Source of the DNA: Crataegus laevigata
Lineage: Eukaryota > Streptophyta > Magnoliopsida > Rosales > Rosaceae
Assembly (NCBI GenBank): GCA_963580275.1
Contig: OY756939.1
Coordinates: 29,066,001-29,130,000 of the forward strand
Reading direction: 5' to 3'
DNA: 64,000 nt
The notes under the pieces are model-generated. The model did not search any database. It had not been told where the DNA came from and saw only the letters and a program-made list of their open reading frames with translations. How positions within the stretch are numbered: position 1 is the first letter of the stretch; each line of letters opens with the position of its first letter. Shown here one piece after another: positions 1 to 11,876 of the stretch. The translations under genes were made by a program, and so were the position numbers.

Positions 1-1408
1 ATTTACTCTTTGTTTATGTTTAGTTGTGGTTATAACTTATGAATTCACATGCAATCATAAAGGAAAAATCAGTTTTTGTAACATGCTTGAAGGAACGAAC
101 TCAAACTAACGCTACAACCTTGTGAGACTTGAGCCTAAACGTTTATTTGGAGAGTTAAAATCTGTGCATTCTTTGTTTTCTAAGTCGTTGCATGATCTCA
201 TTATTCCTTGCTTGGTTGCTACTTAGAAGGCGTTTCATCATATAGTTCCAAATGCTAGAACTCATGCCCCTTTCATTCAAAGCATGTTAATTGATTTGCA
301 TAACACATTGTCAAGATGAAGTTGTGTAGTTACCACCACCTTAGCCAAATGCCGTGTGCCCTACATCATTTTGTGTTTAAGTTAACCCCGTTGAGCCTTG
401 TTAGCCTTCATTCCTTGTTAAACCACATCATCCTCACCTAGCCTAGATTAGGACTTTCCACACCCTTGTTCTTAAAGCATAGGAAAGCATGATTCAAATT
501 GAATTCCTTTTGACTAATGTTGGCAGAAAGCAAGTGTGGGGGAAGTGTTCTCATGTGTATTTGTGTGCCATAGGCACGGGTAGAAAGAAAAGAAAATGAA
601 GAAAAGTATGTGAAAAATATGAAAAAGAGTTGAAAAGTTGTGAAAAAGAGTACCAAAGTGATGTTTGTTGAAGTAAGGGTCCAAAACAATGAATTCGGCC
701 CTAAGGAGTTGTTTAAGTCTTCCCAGTGGTTTTAAAGTTAGTTTCTGCAATCTAAGGAATTCTAAGTCTCAATTTCATTGCTTCGCTTACTATTGCTTAA
801 AGAACGTTTGTTTTCCTTATCCTTTCCTTGTTAACCAAACACCCCAAGCCCCATTACAACCCTTAACTTCTATCTTGAGTGTTATGTGTTTCAATTTGTG
901 GAGTTTGAATTTGGTAGGAGCATATGGTGTCACTGGTTCTCGCATTTAAGTAGTAGCATTCCAATCATGAGATCATATCTAAACATGCTCTTTAACTCTA
1001 GAAATTGCGTTCGTTGTGATACATATATGTGAGCATTCGTTTTCTTATCTACATCAATCTTCTCACATATGTCTAGTGTAGGGTGTGGAGTTAGAAAATC
1101 TGAGTGAAAATAGAGTGCATATCTTGTAAGGAATTGAGGGAATTCTCTAAGGCATGTTACTACATTCAAAGCATTGTTTTAATTGATTACGTATGAACTA
1201 GTAAGTAGTGGCTTTAATTAAGTATGTGCTCGTGTAAAGATAATTCAAATCTGTGGGGATAACAATCTTTAACATGTCATGTGCATTGGAAATCCCTGAG
1301 GCAAACGTTGGAAGGTTTAGGTTTTTGTTTTGGTTAGTTGTTTCGTTTTGTTTCCTTCCTTTTGTTTGTTTTGCTCGAGGACTAGCAAAATCTAAGTGTG
1401 GGGGAATT
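1..1408 (+). mobile_element. 3' non-coding internal tail of a plus-strand Athila-like element, cut by the window edge
   Basis: This stretch aligns by eye with 18170-19507, the region between pol and the 3' LTR of intact element A. It opens with the same text as about 18173 onward. It carries a PPT-like AAGTGTGGGGGAAG at 532-545, the inverted repeat TATATGTGAG (1024-1033) / CTCACATATG (1062-1071), and ends in the terminal polypurine tract just before the LTR at 1409. Its pol would lie left of the window. I see no credible coding sequence; the short ORFs here have no family signature. Confidence 0.85.
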
Positions 1409-3792
1409 TGATAGGAGCATATTTATGCTACTTATTTGGCTTGTTCTCGTGCATTTAAAGTGTGTTTACTTAGTTATTTTAGTGTTTAAAGTCACTTTTG
1501 TGTGTTTTCAGGTTCTAGGGCCAAAGTGTGCGAAAAGAAGCAAAATGGAGCCTTTTGGAGCAAATTAGAGCTTGGAATCCTACTTGAGCAAGGTTTCCTA
1601 GTTGGAGTAGGAAAATCCCTAATGGAGAAGGTTTCCTAGTTAAATTAGGATTCCTAGTTGAAATTGGTTTCCTAGTTGAATTAGGATTCCTAAAAGAACA
1701 AAGTTTCCTACTCAAACAAGGTTTCCTACTTGAAGTAGGAAAAGTGGAATCCCAAAGGCCTCAAATTGTCACAACAATGAAGTTTTCCTAGTCCTAGAAG
1801 GAAAAGGAATTCCAAGATGAAGTAGGATTAGTTTTCCTAATCCTAGTGCACAAAGGTTCCCTAAGCATTGTTGGAAACAAATTGGAAGTTCTAGATCATT
1901 CCTACTCCTTGCTGTGAGTTTCATGAAGTTTCTAGCAGTTTTGGGGCTTTCTAGAAGCCCTATCCTACTCCCTTGATCCATGCCGCACCCTAGCCTTCTA
2001 GATGGCCTAATCCCTTGCCTTGCAAGGCCTTCTAGAAGCCTTATCACCTTATCCCTAGCTGCCGCACCTTTTGCCCTATTTTCCCTTGGATTTCAGATTT
2101 AATTAGCCCTATTCCTTGTGGATTTGGGTTAATTGGGCCATAAACCCTTTTCCTTATTGGATTTACAATTTCTGCTAGACTTAGGAGGCCTAATCCATTA
2201 ATTAAATGAAATCCAAGCCCTAACCTGAATTGACCTAGGGTTTAGGGTGCCTATTTATATTTCTCTTATGTGTGCCGCACCGATCATCATTCATTCACGC
2301 CAGAAATTCATCCCCTACCTTTGCCGTGCCCAACCTTCATCCAAACCCATATTTTCTGATCCCAAACCCCCCTAGCCGCACCATACACCCATCCTAGACA
2401 CTTTTCCTCCATTCTACATCATTCAAACACATCCCAAACCATCTCCATACCTTGTGCCGCAGCAAGAAGGAAGAAGGAGTGCCCTTGAATGTGCTTGCTA
2501 GTCTCTTGCAGATTGCTGGAACTTTTAGGTGTAATCTTTCTTATGTTTTCAATGTTTCAATTCAATAAACTTTATGTTGTGAGTATGAGGAACTAAACCC
2601 CCTTAGTTGGGGGGTGATTCGAAACCATGTACATGCTTGCAATATGATTTGATTACATTCAGTTGTTATTTCATAAGTTGTGGATTCAATTCGTTCATCT
2701 ATTTGATTGATAACTTATTTGTGTATGTTGATTGAGAGTGCACACTTAGTTTTCATGCATGAATATGATGCTAGATTATGAGGGAGTTTCACCTAATAGT
2801 TACAATCTTATAATCACAAGTAGTGAAGGTTGTTTCTCAACGATCGCGTTGAATGAATTCTTGGCATAAGTTTCATGCAATTCATAGTAACAAGTGCCTC
2901 GTCAATGCTTATGGTTTTCTTAGAACTTAATGATTTCTGCTTGTATCTCTTGTATGCAATTCATTGAGGGAACTTGTGGGGAATGCTTTGGGTTGTCGTA
3001 TGCAATCATCCAATCCATTAACTTAAGGAAAATCTGAAAATTAATCTATGCAATTCATGGTTAATTTGGGGCATTGAGGATTTGTAACTCACTGGAAGAA
3101 CAACTGAAAATCGTTTTGTTTGCAAGTGTGACATGTGTGGAGAAGAGCCTCCTAACTAGCCTTTTATCCATCCTTTTCATCCAAAAACGTTTTACAATCT
3201 GTTTGCTTTAAAGGTTCTGTGTTGATTTCAATTTACGTCCAAACCAAATCCCCCTTTACTTTCTTGTTCTAAAGTGTTTAGAATCTGTTTTATTTATGTT
3301 TTAGAAGGTTTTGAATCAACCCAAAACCTTATTTTCGTCTAAAGTTGTGTTTTTGCTAGAAACTGCCTAGTTTGTGTTTTTAGGCAGTTTTGAGTGTTTT
3401 TAATCCGTTTTAGTCTTTTGAACGTGTTCTGAAGTCTTAGAATACCTAGAAAGTGTTTTGAGTTGTGTTTCTAAGTATTTTGATTCAAGTTTTCACCCAA
3501 ATTCGTCCAAGTTCTTGTTAGATTCTCAAAACTGTCCAGAAAGTGGTTTTTAGGCAGTTTTGAGTCATTAGGTTGCTGTTTTGAGTCTTTGCTCTGTTTT
3601 GGCGTTTTAACTTTTAATTTTGCATTCTTTGAGTCTAGTTTAGTGTTTTAAACTTTGTTTTTAAGTTTTTAAGTCAGTTTCCAAGTGTTTAGCAATCCCT
3701 CCTAATCCCCGGTCCAGAACGATCCCTACTTACATACTTTACTACAATTGTCAAAAGAGGGTTTAATTTGAGTGCTAATTAATATCATATCA
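1409..3792 (+). repeat. Athila-like LTR (subfamily A1), shared middle LTR of a tandem derivative
   Basis: The 2384-bp LTR starts TGATAGGAGCATATTTATGC and ends ATCATATCA. A polypurine tract lies directly upstream and a primer-binding site directly downstream, so it serves as 3' LTR of the left unit and 5' LTR of the right unit. It holds a degenerate array of TTTCCTAGTTGAA-type units (about 1584-1745), a likely TATA box in gcctatttatattt near 2250, and AATAAA at 2564-2569. The U5 tail contains CTAATCCCCGG (3702-3712). Confidence 0.9.
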
Positions 3793-3797
3793 AATTT

Positions 3798-3835
3798 TGG
3801 CGCCGTTGCCGGGGATTAGCAATTTTGCTAATCCC
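3798..3835 (+). promoter_or_regulatory. tRNA-Asp primer-binding site and overlapping hairpin
   Basis: TGGCGCCGTTGCCGGGGA (3798-3815) is the exact complement of the 3' end of plant tRNA-Asp, the usual Athila primer. Its last bases begin a hairpin with arms GGGATTAGCAA (3812-3822) and TTGCTAATCCC (3825-3835) and a 2-nt TT loop. CTAATCCCCGG in U5 (3702-3712) can pair with the same bases. Confidence 0.85.
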
Positions 3836-3927
3836 TTGGATTGTTTTTGTTTCTTTTATTTTATTTTGCTTCAGATTTTTGTTTAGTTTCTGACCTATTT
3901 TGTTTCTTGTGTTCTAGGTACTAGTTT

Positions 3928-4920
3928 ATGACTAGAAGTTCTCAAAAGGTTCGTGAGAACATCTTGGACTTTGACGACGATTTTGAGAGGAATTTGAGAA
4001 GAACTAGAAACCAACAAGAGCCCATCCCCGAACCTGTCCTTGAAGAAGACGTGCTAGAAGAGGAAGAGGAAGAGGTGCCCACGGCACAAGAGGAGGAAGA
4101 AGAGCAAGGAATGGCGGTAGACAACCGTACACTCAAAGAGCTCTCGGCCTCGGGATTGGATAATGCCGCACCCTTGTGCATCCAATATCCCACGGCTGCC
4201 CAAGGTAAGACGGACGAGTTTGAATTAAAATCAAGTTTGCTTCATCATATTCCTAAATACCATGGCTTGTCCATGGAAGATCCTAACAAACATTTGAAGG
4301 AATTTGAAGTAGTTTGCTCTAGCATGACTCCCGTCAATGTTGACGGAAATATTTTGAAGATGAAGGCTTTTCCATTCTCTTTGATGGATAAAGCCAAGGA
4401 TTGGTTATATGAGTTAGCTCCCGGCACTGTAACATCTTGGGAGAGTATGAAGAGGGCGTTCTTGGAGAAGTTTTTTCCAACTTCTCGCATCATCCTCCTA
4501 CGCAAAAAGATAAGCGGAATTCAGCAAGAAGAAGGTGAGTCTTTCCCTACATATTATGAACGGTTTAAATCACTTGTTGCTTCTTGTCCACAGCATCAGA
4601 TGAAGGAGGAGTTGTTGTTGCAATACTTCTACGAGGGCCTCCTACCTTTAGAACGTCAAATGCTTGATGCATCGGCGGGGGGAGCATTGGTGGACAAAAC
4701 ACCCATGGCTGCCAAGATCTTGATCTCTAATCGAGCGTTGAACGCTCAACAATACGAGGGAGTAGGCCAAAGGGGACCCCCACGGCAACATGTGCATGAG
4801 GTAAGTACAAGTTCCGACCTTCATTCACAATTGGCTAATCTCACTTCTCTTGTGTCTCAGATGGCCGAGGGCATGAAGATGCAAGGACCAATTGTATGTG
4901 GCGTATGTTCCATCCAATGA
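3928..4920 (+). pseudogene. gag: Athila-like gag fragment truncated inside the zinc knuckle
   Basis: This 330-codon ORF starts MTRSSQKVREN and is colinear with the N-terminus of element A Gag. The retrotransposon capsid region lies at about residues 105-260 and includes AKDWLYELAPG and FLEKFFPTSR. An acidic Glu-rich stretch at about residues 35-65 precedes AVDNRTLKELSA. The frame stops right after CGVCSIQ, in the middle of the CX2CX4HX4C knuckle. There an internal deletion joins gag directly to the 3' non-coding tail, so all of PR, RT, RH and INT is missing. No internal stops occur, so it could still make a truncated Gag lacking the His and last Cys of the knuckle. Whether it is expressed cannot be told from sequence. 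Confidence 0.85.
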
Positions 4921-5859
4921 ATTCCTTTTTTATCATCGCATTGCAGAAAACAAGTGTGGGGGAAGGATTCTCGATATGTCGATGTGCCAAAGTCTTGAAT
5001 AAGGCATGGGTAGAGAAAGAAAAAGAAAAAAAAAATTCGTGGAAAATAGAAAGGAAAAAAAGAAAAGTCGTGAAAAGAATGAAAAAGAAGTTGAAAAGAC
5101 ATGAAAAAGTGTTCTTAAGTGTTGTTTGTTGAAGGAAGGGTCCAAAAAGTTGAATTTGGCCCTAATTTGTGCTTGAATCTTCCCTTTGTGTTTAAAAGTT
5201 GATTTTTGCATGCTAAAAGGAATTCTAAGTTCAAATTCATTATTTTGCGTGCTATTGCTTTAAGAACGTTTGTTTTTCCTATCCTTTCATTGTTAGCCAA
5301 CTCCCCAAGCCCCATTACAACCCTTGAGTGTTGTGTGTTTCAATTTGTGGAGTTTGAATTTGGTATGAGCATATAGGTGTCACTGGTTCTCGCATCTAAG
5401 TAGTAGCATTCCATTCATGAGATCATATCTAAACATGTTATTTACTCTAGAAAATGCTTTTCTTGTTATACATGTATGTGAGCATTCGTTTTCATATGTA
5501 CATCAATCTTCTCACATATAACTAGTGTAGGGTGTGTAGTTAGAAAATCTGAGTGAAAAGAGAGTGCACATCTAGTAAGGAATTGAGGAAATTCTCTAAG
5601 GCATGTTACTACATTCAAAACATCGTTTTAATTGGTTATTTGTGAACTAGTAAGTAGTGACTATGATTAAGTATGTGCTTAAGTGTAAAGATGGTTAAAA
5701 TCTGTGGGAATGATGATTTTTAACATGTCATGTGCATTAGAAATCCCTGAGGCGATTGTTGGAAGGTTTAGGTTGTGTTTAACTCGTTTTGCTTTGTTTT
5801 GTTACTTTGTTTCGTTTTGTTTTGCTCGAGGACTAGCAAAAGCTAAGTGTGGGGGAATT
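4918..5859 (+). mobile_element. 3' non-coding internal region fused to deleted gag
   Basis: After the deletion join the sequence matches element A from about 18661 onward: gaattcctttt, then AAGTGTGGGGGAAG at 4952-4965, inverted repeat TGTATGTGAG (5473-5482) / CTCACATATA (5511-5520), and the terminal polypurine tract ending at 5859. The join shares only about 3 bases (CAA) with both parents, suggesting illegitimate recombination. No coding sequence is credible here. Confidence 0.85.
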
Positions 5860-8117
5860 TGATAGGAGAATATATATGCACCTTAGTTGAGCTTGTTCTT
5901 GTGCATTTACAGTGTCTTTCCTTAGTAAAGTAGTCTTTTAAGCTAGTTTTATGTATTTTCAGGTTTTAAGGGCAAAGTGTGCAAAAGGAAGCATTTTGGA
6001 GCCTTTTGGAGCAAATTAGAGCTTGGAATGAAGACCATATGCTTGGAGCCATGAGGTTGGACGAAATTGAAGACTTGAAGATGATGTTTTCTACTTGAGC
6101 TAGGTTTCCTAGTTGAAGTAGGAAAATACTTAGAAAGATGGAATCCTAGCTAAATTGGGTTTCCTAGCTAAATTGGGTTTCCTAGTTGAAATGGGAATCC
6201 TAGTTGAAATTGGTTTCCTAGTTGAATTGGGAAACCTAGAAGATTGAAGTTTCCTACTCAAACAAGGTTTCCTACTTGAAGTAGGAAATGTAAACCCCAA
6301 ATGGCATCAAGTTGCAGCTACAAAGAAGTTTTTCAAGTCCAAGAAGGAGAAGGTTTCCAAGATCAAGTAGGAGAAGAATTCCAAGTCAAGGAAGGAGAGA
6401 GACATGTTTTCCTAATGCTAGAAGGACTCCTAAGTATTGTAGGACACAAATTGGAAGTTATAGATCATTCCTCCTCCTTGCCGTGAGTTTCATGAAGTTT
6501 CTATCAGTTTTGGGGCTTTCTAGAAGCCCTATCCTACTCCCTTGATCCATGCCGCACCCTAGCCTTCTAGATGGCCTAATCCCTTGCCTTGCAAGGCTTT
6601 CTAGAAGCCTTATCACCTTATTCCTAGCTGCCGCACCTTTTGTTCCTTATCCCTTAGGATTTTTGGTTGGTTTTACCTTTTTCCTTGTGGATTTGGATTC
6701 TACAAGTCCTAATCTGGTTTGCTAGGGTTTTAGGAGCCTATATAAACCATCTTAACCCATTCATTCATTCATTCATTCATTCACTCCACAAAATCAGAAA
6801 TTCGCCAAGCACCATTCTCCCTAGTTTTAAGTTCTTGCCGCAGCCACCACCATACCTAAACACCACTATACCCTCTCCTAACCATTCATCCATACACATA
6901 AGGTCCTAAACCTGTCTCTAAACCCTTTGCCGCACCAAGGAGGAGGAGAAGGAGGCTTGGAAGTTCATGCAATTCAAGTTCACATTGCTGGAATTTCTAA
7001 GTGTTTCTTTTCCTTTGATTTCAATGTTTAAATATAATTCTCTTTGTTTTGTGCGTATGAGGAACTAAACCCCCCCTTGGCTAGGGGGGATTCGAAACAC
7101 ATGTTTATGCTTGCGATATGATTTGATTGCTTCTCATTGCGTTTCATAAGTTATGAATTCAATTTACTTATCTATGTGAATTACATTGATTTGTGTGTGT
7201 TGGTTGAGAGTGCACGCTTAATTATCATGCATAAATTGAATGCTAAGATATAAGGAAATTTCACCTAATCGTTATGGACTTATATTCACAAGTAGTAAAG
7301 GTTGATGATCTCAATCGAGTTAAGTAAATTCTTGGCATAAGTTTCATGCAATCATAGTAATGACTGCTTAGTCAATGCTTATGGTTTTCATAGAACTTAA
7401 TGATTCTTGCTTGTATCTCTATTATGCAATCATGTAGGGAACTTTAGGAAAATTTGAAGGTTAATTTAAGCGGACCTAATTAACTTGGGGCGTTGAGAAT
7501 TCATGGTTTATTGAAAAGCAATTGGAAATCGTTTCGTATGCAACTATAACATGTGTGGAGATGAACCCCTTAGCTAGCCTTCCATCCATTGTTTTAAGCC
7601 AAATTCGTTTTCAAATTTGTTCGTTTTACAAAGTTTTAAGTTTTGTTTTCAAATTCGTCAAATTCAAAACCCCCCTTTTCTTTCTTGTTTAAAAGTCTTA
7701 GAATCTGTTTAGTTTGTGTTTTCTAAGTGTTTCAAATCAAGTTATAACTATTTTCGTCCAAAATCTTCTTTAGTGTCCAAAACTGCCCAGAAAGTGGTTT
7801 TAAGGCAGTTTTGAGTGTTTTTGTGCTGTTTTGAGTCCTTTGGTTTGTTTTAGAGTTTTAAAGTATAGTTTTGCGTTGTTTGAGTCTAGTTTAGTGTTTT
7901 AAACTTTGTTTTTACGTTTTTGAGTCAATTCCAAGTGATTTTGCAATCCCTCCTAATCCCCGGTCTAGAACGATCCCTACTTACATTCTTCACTACAATT
8001 GATAAAAAGAGGGTTTAATTTGTGTGCGTATAATTTTCGCATCAGATCCCTACTTACATTCTTCACTACAATTGATAAAAAGAGGGTTTAATTTGTGTGC
8101 TTATATATTTTGCATCA
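5860..8117 (+). repeat. Athila-like 3' LTR (A1) with duplicated terminus
   Basis: It begins TGATAGGAGAATATATATGC at 5860 directly after a PPT. One TG...CA end falls at 8044 (ttttcgcatca) and a second at 8117 (ttttgcatca), because the last 73 bp are tandemly repeated. It holds a TATATAAA box (6739-6746), the TTTCCTAGTTGAA-type array (about 6091-6290) with a perfect palindrome at 6269-6287, and the usual U5 motifs. Confidence 0.85.
7972..8117 (+). repeat. 73-bp direct tandem duplication of the LTR 3' terminus
   Basis: Units 7972-8044 and 8045-8117 both start gatccctacttacattc and both end gcatca. They differ only near their ends (gtataattttc versus ttatatatttt). The duplication brings a second LTR end-like CA into the element boundary. 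Confidence 0.9.
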
Positions 8118-9431
8118 GAAACGCAATTAGAGGTAATCAAATCATATAGCAAGCATGATCATGGTTTCGAATCCCCCCTAGCCAAGGGGGGTTTAGTTCC
8201 TCATACGTACAAGACGAAGAGAATTAAATTTAAACATTGAAATCAAAGGAGAGAAAACACCTAAAAATTCCAGCGACTCGAACTTGAATTGCATGAACGT
8301 CCAAGCCCTCTTCTCCTCCTCTTTGTTGCGGCACAAGGTCTAGGGACAAGGTTTGGGGGTGAATGGTATGGATGGATGGATGTGGGATGGTGTAGTAATG
8401 TTTAGGAGGGATGGGGGGTGCGGCACGGATGTAAACTATGGTGAATGGTGAAGGTTTTTGCGGCAAAGGGAGAGTGAATTGTGAATTTCTGAATGTGGAG
8501 GAGTGAATGAATTAAATGGTGCGGCAAGGGCCTCTATTTATAGTGTTTAGGGTGCAGGTTTAAGGCATAGGAATCAGAGAAGGAACCCTATAGGAATAGG
8601 CCATCTAGAAGGTAGGAAACCCCAAAGGACAAGGGAAACTTGCGGCAGATTTGAAATAAGGAGATAGGGCTTCTAGAATGCCTTGCAAGGCAAGGAAATA
8701 GGGTTTCTAGAAGGCTAGGGTGCGGCACTTTCTTAGGGATCAGAATATGGTGTTCTAGAAGACCCCACAACCTAAGGGAACTAGGTAAAACCCACGGCAA
8801 GGAGGGGATAAGGCTTCTTGAAAGGATAAGGTGTAAGGGAATGTTCTAGAACCTTCCTTTGTGTCCAACAATGTTTAGGAGACCTTCATGCACTAGGATT
8901 TAGGAAAACTAATCTTTCTTCATCTTGGAATTCTACTCCTTCTTCATTTTGGATTCCTTTTCCTTCTTGGACTTGGAAAACTTCTTTGTTGTTGCAACTT
9001 GAGGCCATTGGGATTTGCCTTTCCTACTTCAAGTAGGAAACCTTGTTTGAGTAGGAAACTTCAATCTTCTAGGAATCCCAATTCAACTAGGAAACCTTAT
9101 TCAACTAGGAAACCAATTTCAACTAAGAATCCTAATTCAACTAGGAAACCACTTCCATTAGGGATTTTCCTACTTCAACTAGGAAACCTTGCTCAAGTAG
9201 GAATCATCATCTTCAAGTCTTCAATTTCGTCCATCCTCTTGGCTCCAAGCATATGATATCCATTCCAAGCTCTAATTTGCTCCAAAAGGCTCCAAACTGC
9301 ATCCTTTTGCATACTTTGCCCTTAAAACCTGAAAATACATAAAACTAGCTTAAAAGACTACTTTACTAAGGAAAAACACTATAAATGCACAAGAACAAGC
9401 TAAACTAAGGTGCATAAATATGCTCCTATCA
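8118..9431 (-). repeat. Truncated minus-strand Athila-like LTR (A1), first 1.3 kb only
   Basis: Read on the minus strand it starts TGATAGGAGCATATTTATGC at 9431 and runs colinearly with the LTR at 5860 for about 1.3 kb, then stops at 8118 where the plus-strand element ends. The U5 third is missing. The simplest reading is that the plus-strand element, whose left end is off-window, inserted into this LTR; gaaac (8118-8122) would then be one target duplication copy. The degenerate TTTCCTAGTTGAA array lies at about 9018-9212. Confidence 0.8.
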
Positions 9432-9526
9432 CACGGCAAGGAAGGGATAAGGCTTCTAGAAGGGATAAGGTGCAAGGGAATGTTCTAGAACCTTCCTTTG
9501 TGTCCAACAATGTTTAGGAGACCTTC
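9432..9526 (-). repeat. Left piece of a second minus-strand A1 LTR fragment, split by element A
   Basis: It matches 8793-8888 with several differences and continues at 21859 once element A and one copy of its TSD (ccttc) are removed. Together the two pieces form about the first 597 bp of an A1 LTR. In minus orientation this partial LTR is followed immediately by the start of the next LTR at 9431. Confidence 0.8.
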
Positions 9527-11872
9527 TGATAGGAGCATATTTATGCGACTTAGTCAACATGTTTTCTTGCATTTACTTAGTTAGTTATTGCTTATAAGAG
9601 TGTTTTAAGCTATTTTCGTGTGTTTGTAGGTCCTAATAACAAAATTGGCAAGAAAGTGCATTTTGGTGCATTTTGGAGCAATTTTGGGCCAAAATGGATT
9701 GCATGCATATGGAGCATGTGGGATGGACGTTTTTGGTGTTTTAAAAAGGGTTTCAACACATGCAAAAATCTGAATAATAATGTTGAAGTGTGGAAGTGTA
9801 CAGATACATACACTTAAGGAACAATTTGAAATGAAAAGAAGTGAAAGATGCCATTTGTTGGATTGCTTTACAAGTTGTATTCACATTTTCAGCAACTACA
9901 AACACAATTGCAAGCTGAAATGATGCATAGCATGTTTGTAGAGGTGTAAAGTGGCCGAAAGTTGATGTTTGCAAGATGAAATGATGCAAAACATGTGTGT
10001 GAAAGTTGTCTAACAGCTAGTACATGTGGAAAGGGATGGAATACAAGGCAAATGCATCAGAAATTGAAGAATGAAGGCACATGGACAGCTACAAAGGAGT
10101 TGAATTGTCAAAAGAGAAATGATTGCCTTTTGTTAAAGGCAAGACACAATGATAAAAGAGCATGTCAACTAGCCGTTTTTGCATCATTTTGGTCTTTGTT
10201 TGTATTGTTTATTTAAGCCACTTGAGTGTGTCTTTACTTTGGAACTTCTATAAATTGGGAGTGAAGGGAAGAACACACTACACTACATTACATCAAAAAC
10301 ACAATCAGCCATCACCCACCAATCTCCATAATTTCTGATCCTAAACACTTCTTGCCATCCCATATCCATTCATCATCAAAATTCGTCCATTCTATTCCAG
10401 CCGCATCCATTGATCCCAAAACACCATTCTTCAACCTAGAGACACAATCAGCCATTCCACCACTTCCCAACCATCAAACACTCATCCACAACCATCCTAC
10501 ATCCCTTTCCGTGTCTCTAAACATCCCACAAACCATTCTACATCACCAAAACATCCCAGAAATCATCCCCATCCAATCTGCCGCAAGCAAGAGGAAGGAG
10601 ACAGATGCGCAAAATTGTTTGGCTCTTCATTCTGAGTTGTTGAACGATTTTAGGTGTATTCTCTCTTATATTTCAATGTCTAATTCATGTAATCTTTGTT
10701 TTGCTCTGAGTATGATTGGCTAAATTCGTTTTGGCTAAGGGTGTATTCGAAACCATGGATATATATGTGAAATAAGTTGATTACTCCAGTTATCGTTGCA
10801 TAAGTCATGAATACAATCTGCTTAACTATGTGATTTAGAACTTATTCTTGTATGTTGATTGAGAGTGCACACTTAATTTGCATGCTTGAATCTGGTGCTA
10901 GGATATGAATTTGTTTCACCTAATAGTTATGAGTTTATATCCACAAGTAGTGAAGGTCACTAGTCATGATCGTGTTGAGTAGATTCCTGGCGAAAGTATC
11001 ATGCTTTTCATAGTTACAATTGCCTTGTCGATGCTTATGATTTCCAATGAACGTAATGATTCTAACTTGTATCTTTATCATGCTGTTCATATAGAGAACT
11101 TGTTAGGAATAAATTGGTTGCAATGCATATTCATTCAATTCAATGATCTTAGGGTAATCTGAAGGTTAATTTAAGCGGACCTAATTAACTTGGAGTGTCG
11201 AGGTTCATAACTTGTCGAATTGATAACTGGAAGTTGATTTAAGTTGCATATAATTCATGTGTGGAGAAGAATCCCTTAGCCATTCCATCATCCATTGGTT
11301 TACATCAATTTGCTTTACAATCTGTTTTCTTTACAATCTGTCCATTTAGTTGATTTTCGTCCAAACACAAATCCCCCCATATTTTGTTAAGTCTTAGGCT
11401 TAGAATCTGTCTTATTTTGTGTTTTGAACCATTTTGAGTCATAAGAAAGTCCAATTTCTTCCAAATCTGCCTAGTTTAGTTCCTGTTTGTTTTTAGTCTA
11501 AATTCGTCCAAACCAAAACCCCTCTTTTACTTCCTTGTCTTAGAGTGTCTTAATTCTGTTTAGTTTGTGTTTTTAAGTGTTTTGAGTCAAGCCCAACCCT
11601 AATTTTCGTCCAGAGTTGAGTTTAGTGTCAAAACTGCTCAGTTTGTGTTTTTAGGCAGTTTTGAGAGTTTTTAGCTTGTTTTGAGTATTGTGAATCTGTT
11701 TTGAGTTCCTTGAGCCTTTTCAAACGTTTTTAAGTTTATTTTTGTGTTTCTAAGTCAGTCTAGAGGTTTTAGCACCCCTAGTTAATCCCCGGATAGAACG
11801 ATCCCTACTTACTTCATTACTACAATTGTCACAAATAGGGTTTAATTTGTGTGTCAAGTAATTTTCACATCA
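9527..11872 (+). repeat. Element A 5' LTR
   Basis: It starts TGATAGGAGCATATTTATGC and ends TTTTCACATCA. A TATAAAT box lies at 10249-10255, so transcription likely starts about 30 bp downstream. The U5 tail has TTAATCCCCGG (11782-11792), able to pair with the primer-site region. It lacks the TTTCCTAGTTGAA array found in A1 LTRs. Confidence 0.95.
10249..10255 (+). promoter_or_regulatory. Probable TATA box of the element A 5' LTR
   Basis: TATAAAT lies in an otherwise mixed-sequence stretch about 720 bp into the LTR. It is followed by a C/A-rich segment (acacactacactacatt), as is common at plant retrotransposon start sites. The same box recurs in the 3' LTR near 20230. No start site can be proved from sequence. 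Confidence 0.55.
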
Positions 11873-11876
11873 ATTT

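Noticed and set aside
8118..8200. Long inverted arrangement at 8117/8118 as a hairpin or foldback element
   Set aside because: The two sides are ordinary LTRs of opposite orientation with different truncation points; nested insertion explains it.
10352..10723. 123-codon ORF downstream of the TATA box in element A LTR, also at 20333-20704 and, diverged, at 44465-44827
   Set aside because: Comparing the element A copy with the mosaic LTR copy I count about 8 amino-acid-changing and 3 silent differences, the ratio expected without selection. No family signature. Treated as LTR sequence.
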